Shown here in pieces: positions 24,392 to 31,858 of a stretch of 41,237 nucleotides of DNA. The stretch is from contig CANROC010000022.1 of assembly GCA_947632175.1 (NCBI GenBank), positions 1 to 41,237 of the forward strand, given 5' to 3'. The DNA comes from an uncultured Oscillospiraceae bacterium (GTDB taxonomy: Bacteria > Bacillota > Clostridia > Oscillospirales > Oscillospiraceae). A model generated the notes under the pieces. The model had not been told where the DNA came from. It worked only from the letters and a program-made list of their open reading frames with translations, and made no database searches. How positions within the stretch are numbered: position 1 is the first letter of the stretch; each line of letters begins with the position of its first letter. Both the position numbers and the translations under genes were made by a program.

Positions 24392-25393
24392 TTACTTGTT
24401 GAGCGCCTGGTCCACGGCCACGGCCACGGCGACGGTGGCGCCGACCATGGGGTTGTTGCCCATGCCCAGGAAGCCCATCATCTCCACGTGAGCGGGGACG
24501 GAGCTGGAGCCGGCGAACTGGGCGTCGGAGTGCATACGGCCCATGGTGTCGGTCATGCCGTAGCTGGCGGGGCCGGCGGCCATGTTGTCCGGGTGCAGCG
24601 TGCGGCCCGTGCCGCCGCCGGAGGCCACGGAGAAGTACTTCTTGCCCTGCTCAATGCACTCCTTCTTGTAGGTGCCGGCCACGGGGTGCTGGAAGCGGGT
24701 GGGGTTGGTGGAGTTGCCGGTGATGGAGACGTCTACGCCCTCATGGTGCATGATGGCCACGCCCTCGCGCACGTCGTCCGCGCCGTAGCAGCGCACGGCC
24801 GCGCGCTCGCCGTTGGAGTAGGGGATCTCACGGACGATCTTCAGCTCGCCGGTGTAGTAGTCGAACTGGGTCTGGACGTAGGTGAAGCCGTTGATGCGGG
24901 AGATGATCTGGGCGGCGTCCTTGCCAAGGCCGTTGAGGATGACGCGCAGGGGGGTCTTGCGGGCCTTGTTGGCGTTGCGGGCAATGCCGATGGCGCCCTC
25001 AGCGGCGGCGAAGGACTCGTGGCCCGCCAGGAACGCGAAGCACTTGGTGTCGTCCCTGAGGAGCATGGCGCCCAGGTTCCCGTGGCCCAGGCCCACCTTG
25101 CGGTCGTCGGCCACGGAGCCCTTGATGCAGAAGCTCTGCAGGCCGATGCCGATGACCTCGGCGGCCTCGGCGGCGGACTTGACGCCGCGCTTTAAGGCGA
25201 TGGCCGCGCCCACGGTGTAGGCCCAGCAGGCGTTCTCAAAGCAGATGGGCTGGATGCCGCGGACGATGTTGTAGGCGTCCACGCCGGCGTCGTCGCAGAT
25301 CTTCTTGGCCTCCTCCAGGGAGGCGATACCGTTCTCATTGAGGACGGCATTGACGTTGTCTATTCTTCTCTCATAGCTTTCAAAAAGAGCCAT
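24392..25393 (-). CDS. GGGtGRT protein
   Basis: 333 residues, named for its conserved glycine-rich motif, here SGGGTGRT (G259-T265). Other conserved-looking stretches are GLGHGNLGAMLLRDDTKCFAF, EGVDVSITGNSTNPTRFQHP and GFLGMGNNPMVGATVAVAVAV. The family is known mainly from anaerobes and has no proven activity. It is nearly always paired, as here, with a NifU-like scaffold protein, which suggests an Fe-S or metal-cluster role (inference). The ribosome site AAGGAGG is excellent, and the gap to the upstream gene is 18 bp. Expression should be high given the promoter. Confidence 0.88.
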   Translation of the reverse strand: MALFESYERRIDNVNAVLNENGIASLEEAKKICDDAGVDAYNIVRGIQPICFENACWAYTVGAAIALKRGVKSAAEAAEVIGIGLQSFCIKGSVADDRKVGLGHGNLGAMLLRDDTKCFAFLAGHESFAAAEGAIGIARNANKARKTPLRVILNGLGKDAAQIISRINGFTYVQTQFDYYTGELKIVREIPYSNGERAAVRCYGADDVREGVAIMHHEGVDVSITGNSTNPTRFQHPVAGTYKKECIEQGKKYFSVASGGGTGRTLHPDNMAAGPASYGMTDTMGRMHSDAQFAGSSSVPAHVEMMGFLGMGNNPMVGATVAVAVAVDQALNK

Positions 25394-25411
25394 TGTTTCG
25401 TCCTCCTTCTC

Positions 25412-26104
25412 TTATTCGTGGCGCGGGTCGATGTACTTGGCGGCATCCTTGAAGCGGCCGTAGGTGCCGGTGGCGGCCTTCATGGCCTCGTTGGCGTCGG
25501 TGCCTTTCTTGATGGCCTCCATCATCTTGCCGATATGTACGAACTCATAGCCGATGATCTGGTTCTCCTCGTCCAGGGCAAGGCGGGTGATGTAGCCCTC
25601 GGTGAGCTCCAGATAGCGGGGACCCTTGGCCTTGGTGGCGAAGATGGTGCCCACCTGGCCGCGGAGACCCTTGCCCAGGTCTTCCAGGGACGCGCCGATG
25701 ACAAGGCCGCCCTCGGAGAAAGCGGACTGGCTGCGGCCGTAGACGATCTGCAAAAAGAGCTCCCGCATGGCGGTGTTGATGGCGTCGCAGACGAGGTCGG
25801 TATTCAAGGCCTCCAGAATGGTCTTGCCGATGAGGATCTCGCCGGCCATGGCGGCGGAGTGGGTCATGCCGGTGCAGCCGATGGTCTCCACCAGGGCCTC
25901 CTCGATGACGCCCTCCTTGATGTTCAGCGTGAGCTTGCAGGCGCCCTGCTGGGGGGCGCACCAGCCAATGCCGTGGGTGAAACCGGAGATATCCTTGATC
26001 TCCTTGGCCTGGACCCACTTGCCCTCCTCGGGGATGGGGGCCGGGCCGTGATATGCGCCCTTGGCAACGGGACACATTTTTTCAACTTCTGCGGAATAGA
26101 TCAT
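25412..26104 (-). CDS. NifU-like iron-sulfur cluster assembly scaffold protein
   Basis: 230 residues with an IscU/NifU-N-like core. ETIGCTGMTHSAAMAGE (C77) corresponds to the IscU strand-helix around its second cysteine. C49 and C56 in GWCAPQQGACKL and C11 in MCPVAKG are further candidate ligands. It is longer than IscU (about 130 residues) and has a C-terminal extension (GYITRLALDEENQIIGYEF onwards) typical of the clostridial form paired with GGGtGRT. No cysteine desulfurase is adjacent. It is the first gene of the operon, with a good ribosome site (AAGGGA). Confidence 0.8.
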   Translation of the reverse strand: MIYSAEVEKMCPVAKGAYHGPAPIPEEGKWVQAKEIKDISGFTHGIGWCAPQQGACKLTLNIKEGVIEEALVETIGCTGMTHSAAMAGEILIGKTILEALNTDLVCDAINTAMRELFLQIVYGRSQSAFSEGGLVIGASLEDLGKGLRGQVGTIFATKAKGPRYLELTEGYITRLALDEENQIIGYEFVHIGKMMEAIKKGTDANEAMKAATGTYGRFKDAAKYIDPRHE

Positions 26105-26164
26105 GTTGAACTCCCTTCTTTATTCTTTATTCGCGGCTTGCCGCGGGAAATTGGCACTGAGAAC

Positions 26165-26193
26165 ATTATACCAAGATGAAAAACACATGTCAA
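26165..26193 (-). promoter_or_regulatory. Perfect consensus sigma-A promoter of the NifU-like/GGGtGRT operon
   Basis: On the minus strand TTGACA (26188-26193), exactly 17 bp, then TATAAT (26165-26170): both hexamers match consensus perfectly. The leader is about 55 nt. Confidence 0.92.
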
Positions 26194-26248
26194 TAAATTA
26201 ACGCGCTTCAATTTCACAAAATCCTCCCCGTGCCGGCGAAGCGAATCG

Positions 26249-26277
26249 TTGACTTTTATAGGGAAACGTGTTAAACT
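26249..26277 (+). promoter_or_regulatory. Sigma-A promoter of the DUF4203-PHP gene pair
   Basis: TTGACT (26249-26254), 17 bp, TAAACT (26272-26277), 47 bp upstream of the start codon. It is divergent from the GGGtGRT operon promoter. Confidence 0.7.
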
Positions 26278-26324
26278 CCGGATAGATTCCCGCCGGGAAT
26301 ATAAAAAATCAAGGAGGAAACGGT

Positions 26325-27293
26325 ATGGAGGAACTTTTGGGGTTTGATCTCCTCGAGGGCATAGAGGATATAGTCTCCGGGGCCACGGATTGGTTTGGGG
26401 TCGCGGTCCTGTTGGGAGTGCTGCTGGTCGGGCTTTTCAATTGCTTTCTCGGCTTCAAGCTTTTCCGGTTTGTGGTGAGCGTGAGCTTCGGAGCGGTCTT
26501 TGCGGCCATTGGCGCTGTCATCGGAAGGGGACTTTTCGAGGAGCTTACGTTCGTTATCTTCGTTGTTGCCGTCGGCTTTTTTGCCCTGGGGGCGTGGCTG
26601 GGGGTCAAGCTCTACAAGGTGGGGGTCTTTCTCTACCTCATGGCGGTGACCGTGGTGGTAGCGCTGCTGATCTTCATGGGATTGGATATGGACTCCACCG
26701 CGTCGCTGGTCCTGGCCCTGTTTCTGGGGATCGCCATGGGGGTTGTGGGCGTCATACTCGTCAAGCCCGTGGTCATTTTGTCCACCGGCATCAACGGCGG
26801 CATCAACGTCGGAATGGCGGCGGCGGGCCTTTTGGGCTCCACGCCCGCGGGCGTGCTGTGCGGGCTCCTGCTTGCGGTCCTCGGCATCATCGTGCAGTTT
26901 AAGATGGAGAATAAGACGCCCGCCGCGGTCCCGGCCAACGGCGGCCCTGTGCCTTATCAGCCCGCGCCCTATCAGCCCACGCCGGCCCAGTCCGCCCCTG
27001 TGCAGACGGTGCCCTATCAGCCCGCGCCGGCCCAGCCGGAGCCTGTGCAGACGGTGCCCTATCAGCCCGAGCCGGAGACGCCCGTTGAGGAAACGCCTGT
27101 TGCAGAGATGCCTGTTGAGGAGACGCCTGTTATAGAGACGACTGTTGTAGAGACGCCTGTTGAGGAGACGCATGCTACGGTGCCTTATCAGCCTGAGCCG
27201 GAGACGCCCGTCGAGGAGACGCCTGCCGCGGAGACGCCTAGTATAGAGATGCCCGCCGCGGAGGAGAGCGGCGAGGAGAAGCGGGAACCGTGA
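26325..27293 (+). CDS. DUF4203-like multi-pass membrane protein with Pro/Glu-rich repeat tail
   Basis: 322 residues. The N-terminal about 200 residues hold some seven hydrophobic segments with small-residue runs (GVLLVGLFNCFLGFKLF, FGAVFAAIGAVIGRGLF, GIAMGVVGVILVKPVVIL), the pattern of the DUF4203 (TM7S3/TMEM198-like) membrane domain of unknown function. The remaining about 115 residues are a low-complexity tail of VPYQPxP units followed by PVEETP units. Such a tail would be disordered and strongly acidic. The ribosome site CAAGGAGG is excellent. The PHP gene begins 4 nt after the stop, so the two are co-transcribed. Confidence 0.75.
   Translation: MEELLGFDLLEGIEDIVSGATDWFGVAVLLGVLLVGLFNCFLGFKLFRFVVSVSFGAVFAAIGAVIGRGLFEELTFVIFVVAVGFFALGAWLGVKLYKVGVFLYLMAVTVVVALLIFMGLDMDSTASLVLALFLGIAMGVVGVILVKPVVILSTGINGGINVGMAAAGLLGSTPAGVLCGLLLAVLGIIVQFKMENKTPAAVPANGGPVPYQPAPYQPTPAQSAPVQTVPYQPAPAQPEPVQTVPYQPEPETPVEETPVAEMPVEETPVIETTVVETPVEETHATVPYQPEPETPVEETPAAETPSIEMPAAEESGEEKREP
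26945..27260 (+). repeat. Coding low-complexity repeats (VPYQPxP and PVEETP units)
   Basis: Short imperfect DNA repeats encode four VPYQP-type units and about seven P(V/A)EETP/PVxETP-type units. The DNA repeats make length variation by slippage likely. Confidence 0.75.
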
Positions 27294-27297
27294 AACC

Positions 27298-28131
27298 GTG
27301 AAAAAGACACTTGATATCCACACCCACACCTGCTTTTCCGACGGCACGGACACGCCGGAGGAGCTGATGGACAAGGCGCTGGCAAAGGGCGTCACGACGC
27401 TGGCCGTCACCGACCACGACACCGTGGAGGGCGTGAAGGCGGCGCTGACGCGGGTCCCCCGGGGCCTTACGCTCATCCCCGGCGTGGAGCTTTCCTGCCG
27501 GGGCAGAGCGGGGAAGTGTCACATTTTGGGGCTGGGGGTGGATGTGGAGAGCGCCGCGCTCAAATCGGCGCTGGAGACCCTGGCGTCCCTGCGGCGGGCG
27601 AAGCTGGAGCGGCGGCTTGGGATGCTGGCCGACCGGGGCCTTAAGCTCCCGGACCGGGAGGCGGAGGCCCTCCGGGCCCTGCCGTCGGCGGGCAAGCCCC
27701 ACATCGTGGCGGCGCTGATCCGGCTGGGCCTTATGGAGGACCGGGAGGCGGCTTTCGCCCTCTTGAAGGAGGGCGACCGGGGGACCGACAGGCTGGACGC
27801 CGAGACCGCCGTGGCCGCCGTTCTGGCCGCCGGCGGCGTCCCCGTCTGGGCCCATCCCCGGGGCGGCGTGGACGGCGCGGTGGAGGAGGCGGAGTTCCGG
27901 GCGCTCTTGCCGGAGCTCATCTCCTACGGCCTTGGGGGAATGGAGTGCTGGTACTCCCTGTACCCATCCTCCCTCTGTCGGGAGCTTTCCTGGATCGCCG
28001 GGGAAAACGGCCTCCTCATCTCCGCCGGAAGCGACTACCACGGGGACAATAAAGCCGTCCCCCTGGGACAGCTCAGCGCCGACGAGCCGGGGCCGTCCAA
28101 AGCGGACGTGTCGGTCCTGACGGCCCTGTAA
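27298..28131 (+). CDS. PHP-domain phosphoesterase (YciV/RNase AM-like)
   Basis: 277 residues covering a complete PHP domain with metal ligands in DIHTHTCFSDG (H8, H10, D15), TDHD (D39, H40, D41), PGVELS (E64), AHPRGG and SAGSDYHG. The order and the internal GKPHIVAALIRLGL segment match the 3',5'-nucleotide bisphosphate phosphatase / 5'-3' exoribonuclease AM group. It probably acts in cytoplasmic nucleotide or RNA 5'-end turnover. The GTG at 27298 lies 4 nt after the upstream stop; no strong ribosome site is seen, so coupling to the DUF4203 gene is likely. Confidence 0.87.
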   Translation: MKKTLDIHTHTCFSDGTDTPEELMDKALAKGVTTLAVTDHDTVEGVKAALTRVPRGLTLIPGVELSCRGRAGKCHILGLGVDVESAALKSALETLASLRRAKLERRLGMLADRGLKLPDREAEALRALPSAGKPHIVAALIRLGLMEDREAAFALLKEGDRGTDRLDAETAVAAVLAAGGVPVWAHPRGGVDGAVEEAEFRALLPELISYGLGGMECWYSLYPSSLCRELSWIAGENGLLISAGSDYHGDNKAVPLGQLSADEPGPSKADVSVLTAL

Positions 28132-28135
28132 ATCA

Positions 28136-28173
28136 AAAGATCCCTTTGCCTTTCGGTGGGCAAAGGGATCTTT
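28136..28173. terminator. Bidirectional terminator between PHP (+) and M48 (-) genes
   Basis: A perfect 15-bp stem (28136-28150 with 28159-28173, 8-nt loop) lies between two convergent genes, 4 nt after the PHP stop. The T runs are short on both sides. Confidence 0.8.
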
Positions 28174-28189
28174 ATGTCTGCCGGCAAAC

Positions 28190-29410
28190 TTACTTGGTAT
28201 CCGCCTTCTCAATGGCGGCGATGCGCTGGCTGAGGGTGGGGTGGGAGTAGTAGAGCTTCACCAGCAGGGGAGAGGGGGCGAGGTCCGAAAGGCTGTCGCT
28301 GCTGAGCTTTTTGAGGGCGGTGACCAAGTCGCGCCCGCAGCCCTCCTTTACCGCGTGGGCGTCGGCCCGATACTCGGCGCGGCGGGTGAGGGCGTTGGAC
28401 ATCAGGGAGAGGAGGGGCGTGAGCAGAGGGAGCTCGACGATCGAGACCAGCACATAGGCGAAGCCGTAATTGACCCCCGCGAAGCCGAAGTCCGGATAGA
28501 GGACGCCGGTGCGCACGGTGAGCCACACGGCCAGGACGATGACCACCACCTGCAAAACGCTCAGAGGCATCGATCGCAGCGTGTCCTTGTGCAGGCCGTG
28601 GCCCAGCTCATGGGCGAAGACCGCCACGATCTCATCGGTGGTCATGGTGTCCAGGAGCGTGTCGTAGAGGACGATGGTCTTCATTTTCCCGAAGCCGGAG
28701 AAATAGGCGTTGGCGCGGGAGTCGCGCCGGGAGCCGTCCATGACCTGGATCTGGCGGACGGTATAGCCGTTGGCCGTGAGCAGGGCCGTCAGCTTCTCCC
28801 GAAGCTCCCCGTCGGGCATGGGCGTGAATTTGTTGAAGAGCTTGGAAAAGACGGGATGGAGCGCCGCCAGACCCAGGAGAAACAAGGCCATGATGCCGGA
28901 GAAGAGCAGGAGCGTCCAGTCGCCCAGGGCCTCGTAGATGAGGATGAAGAGGCACACCATCCCCAGGGTGAGGACACCGGAGATGAGGAAGGACCGGATC
29001 TGGTCTATGACGAAGGTCTTCATGGTGCGCTTGTTGAAGCCGTACTTTTCGTCGATGACCATGGAGCCCACATAGGAGAAGACCGCCCCGGCCACGGCGT
29101 CCAGGACCAGCACAAAGAGCAGGACCTCCACGGCCGCCAGATACACGTTTCCCGAGGGCGCGAGCCTTGGGAGGACATCAAAAGCGAGAAGCGCGAAATA
29201 GATGACGAACTCCGTCACCGTTTCCACCAGGTCCAGCGCGCAGGTCTCCCCGTGATATTTCAGCCACCTGGCGTATTTCTCCCCGTCGTACACGTCCCGG
29301 ACGTTCTCCGGCACGGGGTTGTCCTTGGAGCGCCAATCGAGGAACGACAGAAGCAGTCTGTACAGAAAGGCGGCGGCATAAAGGAGCAGGCTCAAAAGCT
29401 TAAAATCCAT
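28190..29410 (-). CDS. M48 family membrane metallopeptidase (Ste24/CAAX protease-like)
   Basis: 406 residues with several membrane segments around a zinc site: VFAHELGHGLH (H267, E268, H271), with the third ligand expected from the EYRADAHA segment. The N-terminal M48 pattern includes NVRDVYDGEKYARWLKYH and DEKYGFNKRT. It is expected to degrade or process membrane-associated proteins with the active site on the cytoplasmic side. The start at 29410 is chosen over an ATG at 29431 because GGGAGG sits 7 nt before it. The gene is monocistronic with its own promoter and terminator. Confidence 0.88.
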   Translation of the reverse strand: MDFKLLSLLLYAAAFLYRLLLSFLDWRSKDNPVPENVRDVYDGEKYARWLKYHGETCALDLVETVTEFVIYFALLAFDVLPRLAPSGNVYLAAVEVLLFVLVLDAVAGAVFSYVGSMVIDEKYGFNKRTMKTFVIDQIRSFLISGVLTLGMVCLFILIYEALGDWTLLLFSGIMALFLLGLAALHPVFSKLFNKFTPMPDGELREKLTALLTANGYTVRQIQVMDGSRRDSRANAYFSGFGKMKTIVLYDTLLDTMTTDEIVAVFAHELGHGLHKDTLRSMPLSVLQVVVIVLAVWLTVRTGVLYPDFGFAGVNYGFAYVLVSIVELPLLTPLLSLMSNALTRRAEYRADAHAVKEGCGRDLVTALKKLSSDSLSDLAPSPLLVKLYYSHPTLSQRIAAIEKADTK

Positions 29411-29462
29411 CAGAAACCCTCCCGATTCCATGTTTTGTTTGTCAGGAGCCGCGATATAACGA

Positions 29463-29491
29463 ATTGTACAACAACATCACGCCACAGTCAA
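29463..29491 (-). promoter_or_regulatory. Sigma-A promoter of the M48 protease gene
   Basis: On the minus strand TTGACT (29486-29491), 17 bp, TACAAT (29463-29468), 52 bp upstream of the start codon. It begins just past the stop of the upstream HAAS/DUF4097 gene. Confidence 0.75.
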
Positions 29492-29507
29492 GGACGGTTT
29501 GTCCCAC

Positions 29508-30590
29508 TCAGCCAAAGCTTACTGTGATATCCCCGGACATGGTCTTGACCCGGACCTGGTTGGGGCCGGCGCAGCGGTGGCCGGAGATCTCCACGTCGCC
29601 GGTGTTGGTTTTGGTGGTCAAGGTGTAGAGAGTGTCGGAGCCGGGAAGGGCCAGCTCCACGTCGCCGCTGACGGAGTCGATGCCCAGGCGCTCACAGGGG
29701 ACGGTGAGGGCCAGGTCGATGTCGCCGCTGACGCTCCCGGCGGTGAGGCGCCGCGTCGCCGCGATGGCCCCGGCATCGATGTCGCCGCTGACGGTCTTCA
29801 GGTCCAGCTCGGCGGCGTTCAGGTCCTCTATGTCTACGCCGCCGGAGACGGTGGAGACGGCGGCCTCCGGGGCGGAGACCTCGGTCAGGTCCACATCGCC
29901 TGAGACGGTGATGACGCTGAGCTTTCCCTCCATGCGGGCATACGCCAGAGTCACGTCGCCGGAGGCCAGCTTCACATAGAGCTGGGCGGGGGAGACGTTG
30001 CGGCACTCCACGTCCCCGGAGACGGAGTTGACGTTGACGGCGGGGCCGCCGGAGGCCGGAAGGAGAAGCCTTAAATAAAGCTCCTTGAACGCCCCGTTGA
30101 AGTTGGGGATGGGGACGGTAAAATCCCGGCCGAATAGCCCAAGGGTCAGGGTTTTGCCCCACTCGCCGTTTTTGACCCGCCGCACGGTGACGACGCTCTC
30201 ACCGGTGATGTCGTAGCGCCAGGTGTCGGAGGCCGTGTACTCGATGTGTATCTGCCCGTCGGGCGAGGGGAGTATATCGATACTGCCGGAGGTGTCGAAG
30301 ACCTCGATCCTGCTGACGGAGTCGGGGGAGAAGACGCGCGTGACCTTCCCCGGACGCACGCTTTCCCCGGCGGGCGCGCTGTCCTCCTCTTTCTGCCAGG
30401 TGCTTTTCAGCTCCCGGACGATGTCCTCAACGCTCCCCATGGCGGCTACGGCCTCCTCCTCGGACATGCCGTCCTCCATGCGGTCGTCGATGGCCTCGGC
30501 ATAGAAGTTCACGGTGCGCTGGACCTCCTCCGCCGAGGGGCAAAAGCGCAGAGCGCGGCAGAGCTCGTCTAAAAATTCAGATTTTGTCAT
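29508..30590 (-). CDS. HAAS (DUF1700)-DUF4097 adhesin-like beta-repeat protein
   Basis: 360 residues. Residues about 1-65 form an HAAS/DUF1700 helical domain (TKSEFLDELCRAL, EEAVAAMGSVEDIVRELK). This domain typically pairs with PadR regulators. Residues about 90-360 form a DUF4097-type beta-helix with at least eight xVSGDVxL/xVSGDIxL turns (LASGDVTLA, TVSGDVDLT, SVSGDIDLA, SVSGDVELA, TMSGDITVS). No signal peptide or membrane span is evident. The ATG lies inside the end of the PadR gene (14-bp overlap) after AAGGA, so translation is coupled. The function is unknown; such pairs often occur in cell-envelope stress loci (established association, mechanism inferred). Confidence 0.85.
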   Translation of the reverse strand: MTKSEFLDELCRALRFCPSAEEVQRTVNFYAEAIDDRMEDGMSEEEAVAAMGSVEDIVRELKSTWQKEEDSAPAGESVRPGKVTRVFSPDSVSRIEVFDTSGSIDILPSPDGQIHIEYTASDTWRYDITGESVVTVRRVKNGEWGKTLTLGLFGRDFTVPIPNFNGAFKELYLRLLLPASGGPAVNVNSVSGDVECRNVSPAQLYVKLASGDVTLAYARMEGKLSVITVSGDVDLTEVSAPEAAVSTVSGGVDIEDLNAAELDLKTVSGDIDAGAIAATRRLTAGSVSGDIDLALTVPCERLGIDSVSGDVELALPGSDTLYTLTTKTNTGDVEISGHRCAGPNQVRVKTMSGDITVSFG

Positions 30591-30900
30591 TTCCTTGATC
30601 CCCCTTGATGTAGTTGTAGGCCCGCGTCACGTCCTCCCACTCGGTGAGGAAGGCCCGGATGCGCTCCCGGCCCGCGTCCGTGATGCGGTAGTATTTTCTC
30701 AGCCGCCCGTTATGTTCACGGGACCAGACAGTCAGCGCCCCGGCGGCCTCCAGGCGCTTTAAGATGGGGTAGAGCGTGGATTCGCTCATCGCCACAAAGG
30801 GTGAGATGTCCTTGATGATCTGATACCCATAGGACTCCCCGTCCGACAGGGCCTTCAGCACGCACACCTCCAGGATCCCCCGGCGAAGCTGTATATCCAT
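30577..30900 (-). CDS. PadR family transcriptional regulator
   Basis: 107 residues, one winged helix domain of the PadR type. It starts MDIQLRRGILEVCVLKAL, continues GESYGYQIIKDIS and SESTLYPILKRLEAAGAL (recognition helix region), then RKYYRITDAGRERI. PadR proteins are usually repressors that bind a dyad in their own promoter. A dyad (30922-30942) does overlap this gene's promoter, so autorepression with the downstream HAAS/DUF4097 gene is likely. The ribosome site AAGGAGG is excellent. The inducer is unknown. Confidence 0.92.
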   Translation of the reverse strand: MDIQLRRGILEVCVLKALSDGESYGYQIIKDISPFVAMSESTLYPILKRLEAAGALTVWSREHNGRLRKYYRITDAGRERIRAFLTEWEDVTRAYNYIKGDQGNDKI

Positions 30901-30921
30901 GGATACACCTCCTTACGCATC

Positions 30922-30952
30922 ATACTATACGCCGCGTAGTATCATATGTCAA
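30922..30952 (-). promoter_or_regulatory. PadR operon promoter with overlapping dyad operator
   Basis: On the minus strand TTGACA (30947-30952), 17 bp, TATAGT (30924-30929). The dyad ATACTA-N9-TAGTAT (30922-30927 and 30937-30942) covers the -10 and half the spacer, where a repressor would block polymerase. The assignment to PadR is inference. Confidence 0.75.
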
Positions 30953-30970
30953 GAGGTATTTTGCGCATTC

Positions 30971-30999
30971 TTGACATTCCGGCGGGGCGGTGATACAAT
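30971..30999 (+). promoter_or_regulatory. Strong divergent promoter toward the tRNA-Leu-like region
   Basis: A perfect TTGACA (30971-30976), 17 bp, TACAAT (30994-30999). The 31006-31122 region downstream has no reading frame or recognised RNA, so the transcript probably runs into the elements at 31123 onward, or it is a short non-coding RNA. Confidence 0.7.
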
Positions 31000-31050
31000 A
31001 GTCCACGCCCCAGGGGATACGGTTACTGACCGGTCCACAGGCGAAAAAGC

Positions 31051-31106
31051 TTATGTAAACCGATTTCGAGCATAGAGATTGACATAATACGAGGTTTACA
31101 TAACAT
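31051..31106 (+). promoter_or_regulatory. Promoter with flanking 11-bp inverted repeat before the first tRNA-Leu-like element
   Basis: TTGACA (31079-31084), 16 bp, TAACAT (31101-31106); the predicted start is a few bases before 31123. A perfect inverted repeat (31051-31061 and 31093-31103) brackets the -35 and overlaps the -10. It is a plausible operator for a regulator not identified here. Confidence 0.55.
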
Positions 31107-31122
31107 AAAGTTGACGTAACAC

Positions 31123-31175
31123 GCGGGTATGGCGGAATTGGCAGACGCGCAGGATTTAGGTGGCGTGACCTTAGT
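31123..31175 (+). other. tRNA-Leu 5'-half-like element 1
   Basis: From 31123 the sequence follows a bacterial tRNA-Leu(TAG) closely: acceptor strand GCGGGTA, D arm GGCGGAATTGGCAGACGC, then the anticodon 5' stem CAGGA and loop TTTAGGT. Similarity stops there. No 3' stem, variable arm, T arm or acceptor 3' strand follows. The continuation GGCGTGACCTTAGTGAAA resembles that of element 2 (31806), and AGGT/ACCT can form a small hairpin. It forms the leader of the 199-residue gene. It may be a tRNA remnant or a tRNA-like cis element. Confidence 0.6.
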
Positions 31176-31192
31176 GAAAAAGCGGTGAGAAA

Positions 31193-31792
31193 ATGGCTGA
31201 ATATAAATTGCCGAAGGACTTTTTCGAGAATAATCTTATTAGACCGTACTCGACGCCCCAGTTTTTCCTGGTGACCCAGGTTATTGAAGGACACGAGGAG
31301 CTGAACAGTAAAGTTAAAAAATTGATCGCACAGTTCGACGAGGAGTTGACGGCAAAGGACGAGGCACAACTGCGGCTTATTGAGGAAACGAACGATCCGG
31401 CGGCGCTTGTTGATTTGATGCGTAAGAATTTACGTGTGCCTAATATGGGGACCTATATTGGCAAGGTCCTGACGTATCAGAGCGAATGCTTGCCGCTTTT
31501 GCTGAAGCGATATTTGACCAGCGGTCATGATGGGTTCATTGAGGCGTCGGCAAGAGTTTTGGCTGTGGCGGATGAGAGTTACGTCCGGCAGCTTCAGGAA
31601 ATGTATGGCCGGATAAGAAACCCCTACGCCAGAGCTTTCGCCTGCCTTGTTTTTGGACAGCGCGGGATGAAGGACATGCTTGCGTTTTTGGTCGGCGAAT
31701 ATGAGAACTTCAAAAGAAATTATATTGGCGAAGGCTTTGAGCAGTTTCCCCTTGCTGCCATATATCTGCTGAACGGAAAACCTATCATTTAG
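31193..31792 (+). CDS. Hypothetical protein, predicted helical (199 residues)
   Basis: I do not recognise the family. The protein begins MAEYKLPKDFFENNLIRPYS and is helical throughout, with no signal peptide, membrane segment or cysteine cluster. Its second half (YVRQLQEMYGRIRNPYARAFACLVFG) has a weak HEAT-like rhythm. Codon use is more A/T-rich than in neighbours (many TTT, ATT, GAT, TTG codons), suggesting recent acquisition. The ribosome site before the ATG is weak (GGTGAG). Its leader is the tRNA-Leu-like element at 31123, and a second such element follows its stop by 14 nt. Orphan immunity proteins of toxin systems often look like this, but nothing shows that here. Confidence 0.7.
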   Translation: MAEYKLPKDFFENNLIRPYSTPQFFLVTQVIEGHEELNSKVKKLIAQFDEELTAKDEAQLRLIEETNDPAALVDLMRKNLRVPNMGTYIGKVLTYQSECLPLLLKRYLTSGHDGFIEASARVLAVADESYVRQLQEMYGRIRNPYARAFACLVFGQRGMKDMLAFLVGEYENFKRNYIGEGFEQFPLAAIYLLNGKPII

Positions 31793-31805
31793 TAAGCCTC
31801 AACGC

Positions 31806-31858
31806 GCACCCGTGGTGAAATTGGCATACACGATGGATTAGGTGCTGTTACCTTATTG
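31806..31858 (+). other. tRNA-Leu 5'-half-like element 2
   Basis: It begins GCACCCGTGGTGAAATTGGC, the 5' part of a tRNA-Leu with acceptor strand and D arm, then GGATTAGGTGC. As in element 1, the tRNA resemblance ends at the anticodon loop, and the tail TTAGGTGCTGTTACCTTATTG aligns with TTAGGTGGCGTGACCTTAGTG of element 1. The short sequence after it (to 31898) aligns loosely with the start of the 31193 gene, so it may be the front end of a lost second copy of that gene. Confidence 0.55.
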
